Shown here in pieces: positions 8,623 to 17,875 of a DNA stretch of 42,452 nucleotides. Source of the DNA: an uncultured Clostridia bacterium. GTDB taxonomy: Bacteria > Bacillota > Clostridia > TANB77 > CAG-508. Numbering within the stretch: position 1 is the stretch's first letter; each line of letters begins with the position of its first letter. The position numbers and the translations under genes were made by a program. The notes under the pieces were generated by a model. That model was given only the letters and a program-made list of their open reading frames with translations, made no database searches and was not told the DNA's origin. The stretch lies in assembly GCA_947627755.1 (NCBI GenBank), contig CANQXD010000010.1, positions 1 through 42,452 on the forward strand, read 5' to 3'.

Positions 8623-9513
8623 TTATCTTTTATTTTTAAGTAATCTAATTCTAATTAAGCAAATTATTGCTAGTATTACCAATATACCAATAGTTAAAAA
8701 TATTGCTATATTAGAGTTTCCTGTTTGTGGTAATGTACCCTGTTTAATATCTTCTTTATTGTTGTTTGTTCCACCATTTTGATTAGCACTATTGCCATTT
8801 ACATTTCCAGATGCGTTTTCATTTTGGCCTTCGTTTCCACTTTGATTTCCACTTCCACTTTGTCCTTTATCTCCGCTTTGACTTCCGCTTCCACCTTGGC
8901 CTTCATTTCCGCCTTGACTTCCGCTTCCACCTTGGCCTTCGTCTCCGCTTTGGCTTCCATTTCCACCTTGGCCTTCGTCTCCGCCTTGGTTTCCACTTTC
9001 TCCTTGATTTTCTGCATCTTTACTTACTATTGTTATTGTAATAGAACTATCTTCAGCAGTTATATCAAATTCTGCATTTGTACCAGAAAAATGAGTTAAT
9101 TTGATGGTTGTTTCACCTAATTTTGCATCATCTTTTACCTTAAGGGTAATGCTTCCAATATCTTGAGGTGTTTTTACAACTTCACCATCTTCCGTAATTC
9201 CTTCTATATAAGCATCTTGATAAAGTGGTGTTTCCCAGTTACTTGTGCCGTTTGTTTCCACATATTCGAAAACAGAAGAATCAAAATCAAGATATGCAGT
9301 ATATGCACCAATTCCTTTTTCTCCGCTTTCAATAGCAATTTCACTTAATGCAATTGTAACTGTGATATTTTCTCCTTTTTTTACTGTGGAGTTATTTACA
9401 CTTAAAGATGTTTTAAAGCTATCGGTACTTGCATATACGTTTGTTGTTAATACGAATAATATTGAAATTAGTATTATACAAATTATGTTTTTAGCTTTTA
9501 TACTATTTTTCAT
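8623..9513 (-). CDS. LPXTG-anchored single-cohesin surface protein
   Basis: The 296-residue protein has an N-terminal signal peptide (cleavage near VYAS, about residue 29). One cohesin-type domain (about 34-165) shows characteristic stretches such as VKKGENITVTIAL, AYTAYLDFDSSVFEY and GSITLKVKDDAKLG. A Gly/Gln/Ser linker (about 170-250) is built from 12-residue repeats of the form GGNEGQGGSGSQ. LPQTG at about 261, a hydrophobic helix and a basic tail form a sortase signal. Cohesins bind dockerins, and a dockerin protein is encoded 48 bases upstream on the same strand, so this is probably its wall anchor. AAGGAG precedes the ATG. Whether the adjacent class B-type sortase or the one at 26862 attaches it is unknown. 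Confidence 0.88.
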   Translation of the reverse strand: MKNSIKAKNIICIILISILFVLTTNVYASTDSFKTSLSVNNSTVKKGENITVTIALSEIAIESGEKGIGAYTAYLDFDSSVFEYVETNGTSNWETPLYQDAYIEGITEDGEVVKTPQDIGSITLKVKDDAKLGETTIKLTHFSGTNAEFDITAEDSSITITIVSKDAENQGESGNQGGDEGQGGNGSQSGDEGQGGSGSQGGNEGQGGSGSQSGDKGQSGSGNQSGNEGQNENASGNVNGNSANQNGGTNNNKEDIKQGTLPQTGNSNIAIFLTIGILVILAIICLIRIRLLKNKR

Positions 9514-9561
9514 ATTTTTTTCTCCTTAATTTCTATTATTTATATTGCATTTTTAATAATA

Positions 9562-12500
9562 TTACTGTTCTTTCTTTTGCTTCAATACAAGTCTTTTCAT
9601 TAATAATAAATCAGTTACTGTTACTTTTCCGTCTCCATTGATATCTGCTGCCTTTAATTCTTCTTCTGTTAAAATCCATTCTTGTTTTAAACCTGCTACT
9701 AAATGTCTCTTTAATGCTAAAAGGTCAGTTGAATCAATTTTTCCATCTTTATTAGTATCTCCTACAACGTCTTCACTTGGTTTTTCTTCTTGTTTTTCTT
9801 CAATCCAGTTTACTGTTGCTATTGCTTCACCTTCGTTTCCAGCTTCATCTTTAAACTTAAATGTAAAGCTTCCGTTTTCTGTGAAGGTATATTCTCTGTT
9901 CATACTATTATTAGTAATAATGATAGATTCACTTTCGTCTACTAAACTTGCAGTAACTGGTTCATTTGTAGTTGTATCTATACTATATTTTATTGTTGCT
10001 GTTGGAGCATCTTTATCAATCCAATCTACTTTTGCTGTGTGCTCTTTTACTTCTACATCATCTTTATCAGAAGGATCTTTATATTTGAATACAAACTCTC
10101 CATTATTTTCAAACTTGTATTCTTTTACAGCGTTATCGTTTACCATTTTAACATCTAGTTTTTCACCTTCATTATTGATGATATATGGATTAATTGTTGC
10201 TACTACGTCTTTATTTGTTAGTTTTGTAATGTCATAAGATATATCGCTTGCAATAATGTTGTTGTCCTCCAAATAATCTGCTTTTATACTTTTATATGCT
10301 ATGTTGCTTGCTTTATCTAAAAGTTTGAACTCATAATTTCCGCTTTCTTCAAATGTATATTCTAAAGGATTTGTTCTTACTTGTTGTAATTTTCTTAATG
10401 TTTCTTTTTCGTTTTCGCTTAATTCTACACTAACACCATTTTCATCAAGGAATTCTTCCTTAGTTATTTCTCCATTTGTTAATGTTGTAACATAAGTATC
10501 AACTGTTGGAACTTTTCCTGTTGTGTTTGTATATGTAGTTTTTAAGATATTTCCATCTGCATCTAATTCTGTTACTTTATATACATTGCCTGAAGAATCT
10601 AAATAAGCAATATTTGATACTTTATTGTCTTTTACTTGAATGTAATTGATTTTGTTATTATCTTTGTCTAATAAATATACGTCTTCACTAATGCTGTCTA
10701 ATAAAATACGTAATTTTTTGTCTCCGTCTAGTTTATAATTTACATCTGCTGTTGGAGCACTTTTGTCAATCCAATCTACTTTTGCTGTTGCTGAACCTTT
10801 ATTTCCATTTTTGTCTTCAAATTCAAATGTAAATTCTCCGTTTTCTGTGAATACGTAAGTGTCGTGTCCGTCATTATTAGTTATAATAATTTCAGTACTT
10901 GGATCATCAAGTCTTGCAATTACATAATCGCTTGTTGGTTCTTGTGTACTATAATAAATTCCTGCTGTTGGTTTGCTTCTATCTATTTTTGTTACATCTT
11001 CAAATAGATTTACCATTGCAATTGAAGCAAACATATTATATGTTCCTATATCTAATTTTATATATTGTGCTTGAATGCTTTCATTGAAGTCAATCTTTTG
11101 CCATTCACCATAATTTGTACAGTTTTCTATTCTTCCTGCTTCTGTCCAATCTTCTCCATTCATACTAACATATACTACTACGTCTTTAATATCATCTGGA
11201 TCATTTACTTTATATTTTTGTTGTATAAATTCTACTGCTGAAACATATTTTGGTTCATTTAATTTTATTGTATAGAATGGTTTTGTGTTTTCTGTTATAA
11301 CATTATATCTAAAGTCTGTATGCCATATTGTATGAATATTTCCGTCAATTGCATTTGGAGCATAATATGGTCTCTTGCCGTCTACTGATTGACTTAAGTA
11401 TTCATGAACTTCTAAGTCGGAAATTCTAATATATTTTCTTGTATCTGGTTGATTGTCCTCTGTAAATGTATATACTTCTGATGCTGAACTTGCAAGTTTT
11501 GTTCCTGTTGCTCCTTGTCTTACTTGCACTGTTTTGTTTCCTGTTAGGTCTGGTGAAGCTACATTATAAGAAGTCCATTGGTCATTTTCTGTATAACGCC
11601 AATGTGTATCTGTGTTAACTCCTACTATGCGGTTTTCTAAATCATTTGCATAAAGGTTTTCTAATGGTTGTTGTCCTTCAATATCAATTTTATATACGTT
11701 ACTCTCTGAATAATCTGTTCCAACGATATGAATATAAATATCATTTTCTGCTGTTATGCTTTCTATTTCTTCCTCAGTTAATTGCCATTTATGTGGCTTA
11801 TCTGCATCAAAAGATACTTCTTTCCAAGTTTGTTTTCCGTCTAAACTGTAGTCCCAACGAACTCCAGTGTTATCATAACGACTAGAAAGTACAATTTTAT
11901 TTGCGTCTAATCCGTCAAATGAGAAACTAGCAAGTGCTGTATCTGTTTGACCAAGTAAGAAAGTAGCTACTGTTCTTGTAATACTTGGTTGTAATACTAC
12001 ATCTGTTGAATCGTAAGTTTTTCCTTCATTTAATAATTTGGTTTCTAAAAGTGTAAATTGGAATGAATATTCTACACTTGTTATTTTTTCTGAAATTTGG
12101 TCTAATAGGTTTTTCATTGGTAGTGGGAATGGCATTAGTGCCTCTCCTAAGTCTTCTGCTAATTTGTAATAATCGGCTTCTGTTTTAGCGCTATTTGCTT
12201 TATAGCTATTAATTAAACCCCACCATGCATCAAGGTTAATTTTTTGTACTTTTAATGCTTCTCTATAAATTTGTTCTTGTTTTACTGGATCTCCTTCATA
12301 TAAGTTTGCTGTCATCATAATTTTTTCTGCTTTTTCATAGTTTGCATTATCATTCATTGCTTCTTGTGCTAAAACAATATATGTTGCAGCATAACCATTA
12401 ACATAGCTATCATTTCCCCAGCCTAGAGGCATTCTAATTGCTAATCTTTCGGTTTTTCCAGATTGTGCCCAGCCAGAAACGTCGTTATCTATTGTCCAGT

Positions 12501-14226
12501 ATCCTTTACCGTCTTCTGTTTTTCTATAGTAAATAAGTGCTGCGTGTCCCGGTTGACCAATAACAGATGCTGGTGTACCATGAGCTGCTCTAATGTGTGT
12601 ACCTAATTTTGAAATACCACCACAAACAGCTCCTGTTTCTTCTATATCATTTCTCATACTCATCCATGCTTTATATACATGGTCATTTTCTGTACTATAT
12701 GTTACATGATATACAGAAAAGATTCCTTCAAATAATTTATCCCAATGGTCTTTTAATTTTTCATCATGGAAAATTGGGTTTTCAAAGTTTGGCCATATAT
12801 ATGCAATATATGTATGTGGTTGTAAATATTTTTCTTCTTGACCTGGATTAGCATCTATTCTTTTTTGTGTATATTCATTGAACCAAATAAGTTCTTCGTC
12901 GTCTGTAATGTTATTCATAACATAACGCATTTCTTCTACAGTTAATGCTTCAAACCATGGTGTATGGTCTTGTACTGGCGAACCATCCTCTTTTAGTCTT
13001 GGAGTAATTGTTCCATCTTCACTTACATTTCTAGCTACTATAAATTTTCCATTATCATATAAATATTTATAGATTTCATAACGTTTTACTGAATCAGATC
13101 TGTTGCTTGGATGGTCTATTTGAGCCCAGTAACCAACTTTTGTTGCGTGTGTTAAAGAAAGAGAAATTGCCATTTTTTTATAGACTTCACCTTTTGTAAG
13201 CTCTGGATACCATTTATTATTGGTTGGAGTGGTATCTTCGAAGTCTTTTTTATATGTACTGTAAAGTCTAGAAAGTTCTTTGATTGAATTATAATAACTT
13301 CCTCCGTCAGGTTCTCCTCCTAATACATATAAACGAAGATTTTCTACGTCTTGCATTAACCATTTTACTGCTTCCATATAGTCTGCATTTTGATTGACAA
13401 TGGCTTGTAAAAGATTGTATCCTATATTGTTTACTAAAGTTCTTTGTAATAATAGTAATTCATTTTCTCCTGTTATCTGTTCTTCTAACGTTTTATCTTT
13501 AAGAATTGCATCGTATTCTTGTACTTTTTTAAAGAAATCTACATTTTCTGGTTGTGTTTCGTCATATCCTTCTTTATATAATTTTGCGTCTGCATAAACA
13601 GCATGATCTGACGCATTGTTGCCATTATTGTAACAGTATAGTTTTAAATAATTAGCATCTTTAATATCTATTTTTACGAATACGGCATCATCTGTTCCTT
13701 TTAGTACTTTTGGGGTCTCTTCTGTTTTTAAAGTCCAATTCGTTCCATCTACTGATGTGTAGATAGAAAATTTTACACCATTTCCATTCGCTTGACGACT
13801 TTCATCTACACCAACATAGGCACTAAAATAATCATAGTCATAATTACTAATATTGTAGATTAGTGTTGATGTAGCATGGGCTGATATACCCTTTAAAAAG
13901 TGGGTTTTCTCTCCTTTTAGCAATAAGGTAATTAGTCCATTGTTGTATTGTGTTTCTAAGTTACTATCTAATGTAATACTTCCCCACTCTACTTTTGATT
14001 GTTGTGTATCATACGCTATATCTGATAGATATTCGCACATATCATTATCTCTTGATAAATAATAAACAGCTTCTTTATTTTCCATTTTTTTAGGTTGATT
14101 TTGCTTTAATATTCCTAAATTTTCTACTGTACTTTTAAGTGATAAAAATAATATTAAGAATAAAATAAGACTACTCATTGCTATGAATAGTAAGTTTCCT
14201 GTTTTATTTTTGATATTCTTTTTCAC
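9562..14226 (-). CDS. secreted multidomain dockerin protein with transglutaminase/papain-like core
   Basis: A 1554-residue exported protein with a GTG start and GGGGGAG seven bases upstream. Domains in order: signal/anchor helix (about 12-31); NPCBM-like carbohydrate-binding module (80-222; KGISAHATSTLIYNI); helical region; cysteine-peptidase or transglutaminase-like core with C535 in GAVCGGIS, H561 in GQPGHAAL and D580 in WTIDND as a candidate triad; beta-rich linker; discoidin-like domain (about 930-1075); Ig-like repeats ending TAKVDWIDKSAPTA; and a dockerin (about 1486-1550) with two calcium loops, DTNKDGKIDSTD and DINGDGKVTVTD. It is followed 48 bases later by the cohesin gene. The likely role is a glycan-targeted enzyme displayed on the wall through cohesin-dockerin binding. 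The catalytic chemistry is inferred, not known. Confidence 0.87.
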   Translation of the reverse strand: MKKNIKNKTGNLLFIAMSSLILFLILFLSLKSTVENLGILKQNQPKKMENKEAVYYLSRDNDMCEYLSDIAYDTQQSKVEWGSITLDSNLETQYNNGLITLLLKGEKTHFLKGISAHATSTLIYNISNYDYDYFSAYVGVDESRQANGNGVKFSIYTSVDGTNWTLKTEETPKVLKGTDDAVFVKIDIKDANYLKLYCYNNGNNASDHAVYADAKLYKEGYDETQPENVDFFKKVQEYDAILKDKTLEEQITGENELLLLQRTLVNNIGYNLLQAIVNQNADYMEAVKWLMQDVENLRLYVLGGEPDGGSYYNSIKELSRLYSTYKKDFEDTTPTNNKWYPELTKGEVYKKMAISLSLTHATKVGYWAQIDHPSNRSDSVKRYEIYKYLYDNGKFIVARNVSEDGTITPRLKEDGSPVQDHTPWFEALTVEEMRYVMNNITDDEELIWFNEYTQKRIDANPGQEEKYLQPHTYIAYIWPNFENPIFHDEKLKDHWDKLFEGIFSVYHVTYSTENDHVYKAWMSMRNDIEETGAVCGGISKLGTHIRAAHGTPASVIGQPGHAALIYYRKTEDGKGYWTIDNDVSGWAQSGKTERLAIRMPLGWGNDSYVNGYAATYIVLAQEAMNDNANYEKAEKIMMTANLYEGDPVKQEQIYREALKVQKINLDAWWGLINSYKANSAKTEADYYKLAEDLGEALMPFPLPMKNLLDQISEKITSVEYSFQFTLLETKLLNEGKTYDSTDVVLQPSITRTVATFLLGQTDTALASFSFDGLDANKIVLSSRYDNTGVRWDYSLDGKQTWKEVSFDADKPHKWQLTEEEIESITAENDIYIHIVGTDYSESNVYKIDIEGQQPLENLYANDLENRIVGVNTDTHWRYTENDQWTSYNVASPDLTGNKTVQVRQGATGTKLASSASEVYTFTEDNQPDTRKYIRISDLEVHEYLSQSVDGKRPYYAPNAIDGNIHTIWHTDFRYNVITENTKPFYTIKLNEPKYVSAVEFIQQKYKVNDPDDIKDVVVYVSMNGEDWTEAGRIENCTNYGEWQKIDFNESIQAQYIKLDIGTYNMFASIAMVNLFEDVTKIDRSKPTAGIYYSTQEPTSDYVIARLDDPSTEIIITNNDGHDTYVFTENGEFTFEFEDKNGNKGSATAKVDWIDKSAPTADVNYKLDGDKKLRILLDSISEDVYLLDKDNNKINYIQVKDNKVSNIAYLDSSGNVYKVTELDADGNILKTTYTNTTGKVPTVDTYVTTLTNGEITKEEFLDENGVSVELSENEKETLRKLQQVRTNPLEYTFEESGNYEFKLLDKASNIAYKSIKADYLEDNNIIASDISYDITKLTNKDVVATINPYIINNEGEKLDVKMVNDNAVKEYKFENNGEFVFKYKDPSDKDDVEVKEHTAKVDWIDKDAPTATIKYSIDTTTNEPVTASLVDESESIIITNNSMNREYTFTENGSFTFKFKDEAGNEGEAIATVNWIEEKQEEKPSEDVVGDTNKDGKIDSTDLLALKRHLVAGLKQEWILTEEELKAADINGDGKVTVTDLLLMKRLVLKQKKEQ

Positions 14227-14262
14227 TAAAACTCCCCCCTTTTTTTCATATTTGACATATAT

Positions 14263-14291
14263 ATTATAACATATTTTTCTTGTTCTGTAAA
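14263..14291 (-). promoter_or_regulatory. promoter of the dockerin-cohesin operon
   Basis: Minus strand: TTTACA, 17-base spacer, TATAAT, about 37 bases before the GTG start. No separate promoter was noticed in the 48-base gap before the cohesin gene, supporting a two-gene operon. Confidence 0.65.
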
Positions 14292-14352
14292 TATTTTCAG
14301 GAATTATTTTATATATTTTATGTTACTTTTTGCTTTTTTCTTGTAAGATTGT

Positions 14353-14385
14353 AAAAAGAGACAAATCGTTGATTTATCTCTTTTT
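14353..14385 (-). terminator. intrinsic terminator after the LtaS-like gene
   Basis: A 15-bp stem with one G-U-type mismatch (AAAAAGAGATAAATC type), a three-base loop and a T-run lies about 50 bases past the LtaS-like stop. A smaller GC-richer hairpin (14427-14446) overlaps the stop codon itself, so two stacked signals separate this gene from the dockerin operon. Confidence 0.7.
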
Positions 14386-14433
14386 GGTATTTTTTACTTA
14401 TTATACCTTAACATCCATATTAAATAAAGCCCC

Positions 14434-16296
14434 TTATGGAGCTTTACCTAATAAATTATGTTTAATGATAGCATCTGACAAATAAATTTCATCTTCCATT
14501 CTTTGTAATAATGTTTGCAATTCTTCAGTTTCTTCTATTTCTTCCAGAGTCTGTCTAGCATAGTATTTGCCGTGAAGATAATAGTTTTGACTTGTGATAT
14601 ATCCTAATCCTTTAATAAATGCTTCGTCTTTATTAGAAAAAATACTTTTTCCTAAAGAAAATTTATCTTCTATTCCTAATAAATCTAAAATTGTTGGTTT
14701 TATATCAATTTTAGATAATGTCCTTTCTATTACTTCTTGCTGTGTTACTCCAGGTATTTTCATTCCAAATGGGACATGTACTTCTTTTGTTGTGTTTTCG
14801 AATTCTGTGTAAATCATTCCATTGTCTTCGTATAATTTTTTAATATCATTTATATTACTATTTCCTGCTCCATGGTCTCCATATACTACAATGATGCTAT
14901 TTTCTAGTAATCCTGTTTCTTGTAGTTCTTCTATAAATTTACCAAATGCATAATCTACAAAATTACAAGATAGTAAATAACGCCCAAATGTTTCATCTTC
15001 ATAGTCTTGCACATCTTCTTCTGTAATGGTTAATTTTTCTTCTAAATTTGAAATTCCTGTTAAATAGAATGGAATGTGCGTGGTTACACTAACTAATGTA
15101 GTACAAAATTTGCCTTGGTATAAATTCATTTTTTTCACAGCTTCGTGCAAAAAGCCTTCATCTGAATAGAATTCTCCTGCATATTCAATGTTTGGAAATT
15201 GGTTTATATCATGATATTCGTCTATATGATAGCCTGTTTTATATACTTCTTCTCTATTCCAAAAAGTACTGGTATTTGGATGCATAAAAGAAGTATAATA
15301 GTCATTTTCTCTTAAGGTTGTGTAAATATCAAACCAAGTATTATTATAATATTTTTGGAATACATAACCATTTACTAACGGATACAAAGAATTTTCCATT
15401 TCAAATTCTGAGTCTGCTGTGGTTCCAAGACCTTGATTATACATATCTTTGGCATAAATATTTTCTCTAAAAAATTGGTTTAGGTTTGGCATAATTTCTT
15501 TGCCATTTACCTTTTTTCCAATAATGTATTCATTTAGACTTTCTAGTTGCAAAATAATTACATTACTATCTTTTGCAATTCCTGTATATGGCGTGTTTTC
15601 TACTTTTTCCTGTTGCAATTTTTCGTAGATATTTTTTAATTTTTCTTCATCTAGTTTATCCTTGCCTAATAAACTTGTTACATAGTCCTTTGCATCTTCA
15701 TAATGATAATAGTAAATAGAGCCATCTTGCACCATAAGCGATTTATTATATGTTTTTGCAATATAAATTCCATCTATGTCTTTTGTTACAAGGCGGATAT
15801 TCAAAAACAAAATTAGAACAATACAAGCAAATTTTAATGCTTTATTTTTGTAAACAGAAGGTTTGCTTTTTCGATAGATAATAATGCTAAAAATAAGCAA
15901 TATTAGATTATCTACCCACAATATGGCTATGTTACTTATATTTATCATAGTAAGCACACCACTTCCTATTTCTTTAGCATATTTTAAATTTTCTATTTGG
16001 TAGAAGGATAAGAAGTTTGTAGAATAATGGTAATATAAGAAATCGGCATATAAAATTAGTGTAACTATTGCATACACAACGTTTAAATACCATATAGCAA
16101 ATTTATCTTTATGATTTATAATTGGGCACATAATTAACATGCTTGCTGTTAAAATATAAAAGATTATTTCAGTTTTTATTTCTAATTGTAATACATAGTT
16201 TATAAAAATTCCTTTATAAATAAGAAAGATGATTCCTATAAAAAAGAATATATTATTTTTTAATATTTGAGTTATTTTTTCCTTTACTTGCTCCAT
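14434..16296 (-). CDS. LtaS-family sulfatase-fold phosphoglycerol transferase
   Basis: The family transfers glycerol phosphate from phosphatidylglycerol to build or prime lipoteichoic acid on the outer face of the membrane. Five or so N-terminal membrane helices (about 1-175) precede the extracellular alkaline-phosphatase-like domain. Visible motifs: NVIILQLESLNEYIIG (metal-binding Glu), GLGTTADSEFEMENSLYP (the second Thr aligns with the catalytic Thr of LtaS), a TTHIPFYL histidine stretch and VVYGDHGAGN (metal Asp/His). At 620 residues the length is usual. It has its own extended -10 promoter and its own terminator, and is divergent from the TPKTG surface protein. It could instead be a primase or a related cell-surface phosphotransferase; no polymerase-specific residue can be assigned by eye. 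Confidence 0.87.
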   Translation of the reverse strand: MEQVKEKITQILKNNIFFFIGIIFLIYKGIFINYVLQLEIKTEIIFYILTASMLIMCPIINHKDKFAIWYLNVVYAIVTLILYADFLYYHYSTNFLSFYQIENLKYAKEIGSGVLTMINISNIAILWVDNLILLIFSIIIYRKSKPSVYKNKALKFACIVLILFLNIRLVTKDIDGIYIAKTYNKSLMVQDGSIYYYHYEDAKDYVTSLLGKDKLDEEKLKNIYEKLQQEKVENTPYTGIAKDSNVIILQLESLNEYIIGKKVNGKEIMPNLNQFFRENIYAKDMYNQGLGTTADSEFEMENSLYPLVNGYVFQKYYNNTWFDIYTTLRENDYYTSFMHPNTSTFWNREEVYKTGYHIDEYHDINQFPNIEYAGEFYSDEGFLHEAVKKMNLYQGKFCTTLVSVTTHIPFYLTGISNLEEKLTITEEDVQDYEDETFGRYLLSCNFVDYAFGKFIEELQETGLLENSIIVVYGDHGAGNSNINDIKKLYEDNGMIYTEFENTTKEVHVPFGMKIPGVTQQEVIERTLSKIDIKPTILDLLGIEDKFSLGKSIFSNKDEAFIKGLGYITSQNYYLHGKYYARQTLEEIEETEELQTLLQRMEDEIYLSDAIIKHNLLGKAP

Positions 16297-16323
16297 TTTT
16301 TCTCCATTTTTCGATTTTTTTGT

Positions 16324-16352
16324 ATTATAGCATAAGAATAGCTATTTGAGAA
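16324..16352 (-). promoter_or_regulatory. extended -10 promoter of the LtaS-like gene
   Basis: Minus strand: TTCTCA, 17-base spacer, TATAAT, with TG one base before the -10 (TGCTATAAT). It lies about 28 bases before the start codon. The 290-base divergent region up to 16590 is otherwise very AT-rich; a TATAAT at 16518-16523 could serve the rightward gene but no clear -35 is seen for it. Confidence 0.6.
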
Positions 16353-16589
16353 GTGTCCTTGTAATTGTTTTATTTTATTGTGAAAAAATGTGATAATGTC
16401 TCAACATTTATTCTTATTATGATATTCAAAATGAAATTTAATACAAAAAATTTAAAAGCGCGAAAAATGTAGAAAAATAACAAATTTTCTATAAAAAAAA
16501 GAGAATTTGTATAAAAATATAATATTAAGAAATAATAATAACAAATACAAATGTATTTCAAAAAAATAAAAAAGAAAGGAAAAAAAATT

Positions 16590-17720
16590 ATGAAACATTT
16601 TAAAAAAATAACTTTATTTTTTATGGCAGCAATTTTAGGACTAATTTTAAGTTCTAATTTTAGTTATGCTGCAACTGCTTCTGCAAATAATGAAGCTACT
16701 TTAAGAGAAGCAATTAATGGTGCTACTGAAGCAACTGTTATTGAGCTTCAAAATGATATTTCTTTAACAAGTCCTATTGAAATAACAGATAAGACAATTA
16801 CTATTAACGGAAATGGACATACTATTACAAAGGACGCTACTACTTGGAATGATAATGGTCCAAATGGTAGTTTATTAACAGCTGGTGCAGGTGCAAAACT
16901 TACTTTAAATAATCTTAGTTTAACAAATAGCCATAAATATGGTGTTCAATCTTATAACGGAGGTTATGTTGTATTAAATCAAGTAAAAGCTATGAATAAC
17001 GGATTTGGTGGTGTTCTAGCTAATGGTGGTACTATTGAAGTTATAGACTTATATTTAGGACACAATGGACAAGCAGATTCTAATAATGGTATTGAAATTT
17101 CACAAGGTCAAGCAGTTGCTGAAGAAAATAAATCAACTGTAAAAATGAATGGTAAAATTTCTTCTAACCAAACAACTAATGTTGTTTATGTAGATATGCC
17201 AGAAGATTCTCATGGTTTTGATATTGTAAATGACGAAAACAGTGAAAATAAAATATTCGTAAGTGGTAATCAATTAGTTGTAACTGACCCTCAAAATAAT
17301 ATTTTATATTCAAGCAATGAAATTGAAAATATTGGCAATAATGTTGAAGCAGAATCTTACATTGAAAATATGGTTGTAACGCTTCATATAAACGACAAAA
17401 CTGTTAATATGAGCGTAATATATGGTCGTGTTATTACTAAAGAGCAAGTAGAACAAAAAGCTGATTTAGCTAATTTAGGCCTTGAAAACTACACTATCGC
17501 TGGTTTTTATAGTGATGCAGAGTATAAAAACGAATTTGATTTTTCAAAAGGAATTATAACAAATACAGATATTTATTTAAAACTTGCTGAAAAACCTACT
17601 GTAGCACCAGAGAAGGATAATACACCAAAAACAGGAATTGTTGATTTTAGTTTAGTTGCTATGTTTATTTTTGCTACTTCTAGCATTTCACTTGTTGCAT
17701 TAAGAAGAAAAGAAAAATAA
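16590..17720 (+). CDS. TPKTG-tailed surface protein with right-handed beta-helix
   Basis: A 376-residue secreted wall protein. A signal peptide ends near FSYAATA (about residue 28). Residues about 30-215 show hydrophobic-Asn ladder repeats (ITDKTITINGNGHTIT, LTLNNLSLTNS) typical of a pectate-lyase-like beta-helix. A single InlB B-repeat-like domain (about 255-335; IAGFYSDAEYKNEFDFSKGI) follows. The C-terminus is TPKTG, a hydrophobic helix and RRKEK, an LPXTG-variant sortase signal. I chose the ATG at 16590, which has AGAAAGGA upstream and begins the signal peptide; an in-frame ATG 13 codons earlier adds only lysine-rich residues. The next gene on the same strand is a sortase, likely its anchoring enzyme. 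Ligand unknown. Confidence 0.8.
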   Translation: MKHFKKITLFFMAAILGLILSSNFSYAATASANNEATLREAINGATEATVIELQNDISLTSPIEITDKTITINGNGHTITKDATTWNDNGPNGSLLTAGAGAKLTLNNLSLTNSHKYGVQSYNGGYVVLNQVKAMNNGFGGVLANGGTIEVIDLYLGHNGQADSNNGIEISQGQAVAEENKSTVKMNGKISSNQTTNVVYVDMPEDSHGFDIVNDENSENKIFVSGNQLVVTDPQNNILYSSNEIENIGNNVEAESYIENMVVTLHINDKTVNMSVIYGRVITKEQVEQKADLANLGLENYTIAGFYSDAEYKNEFDFSKGIITNTDIYLKLAEKPTVAPEKDNTPKTGIVDFSLVAMFIFATSSISLVALRRKEK

Positions 17721-17744
17721 CATTGTGCCTAATAATGTATTAAG

Positions 17745-17785
17745 AAGCCTACAGGAAAATTTAATTTTCATTATGTGGGCTTTTA
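17745..17785 (+). terminator. intrinsic terminator between surface protein and sortase
   Basis: AGCCTACA pairs with TGTGGGCT (one wobble) around an inner GAAAATT/AATTTTC stem and is followed by TTTT on the + strand. It separates the surface protein from the sortase, so the sortase probably has its own promoter in 17790-17870, though no clear -35/-10 pair is visible there. Confidence 0.6.
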
Positions 17786-17875
17786 CATACTAACTTTAAA
17801 ATAACTATCAAATTACTAAAAACTTTATTATATTCACCATTGTATATAAAATTTTAAATATGATATAGGAGAAAT

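Noticed and set aside
8779-9099. Long open frames on both strands over the cohesin linker
   Set aside because: These are shadows of the 36-base repeats that encode the Gly/Gln/Ser linker. Their products are simple repetitive sequences without start signals.
9562-14226. Calling the dockerin protein a cellulosomal glycoside hydrolase
   Set aside because: No glycoside hydrolase motif was recognised. The central region fits a Cys-His-Asp transglutaminase/papain-like core better.
16370-16561. Minus-strand open reading frame of 63 codons in the divergent region
   Set aside because: It has low-complexity Phe/Ile/Tyr content and no ribosome binding site, and it overlaps the promoter region of the LtaS-like gene.
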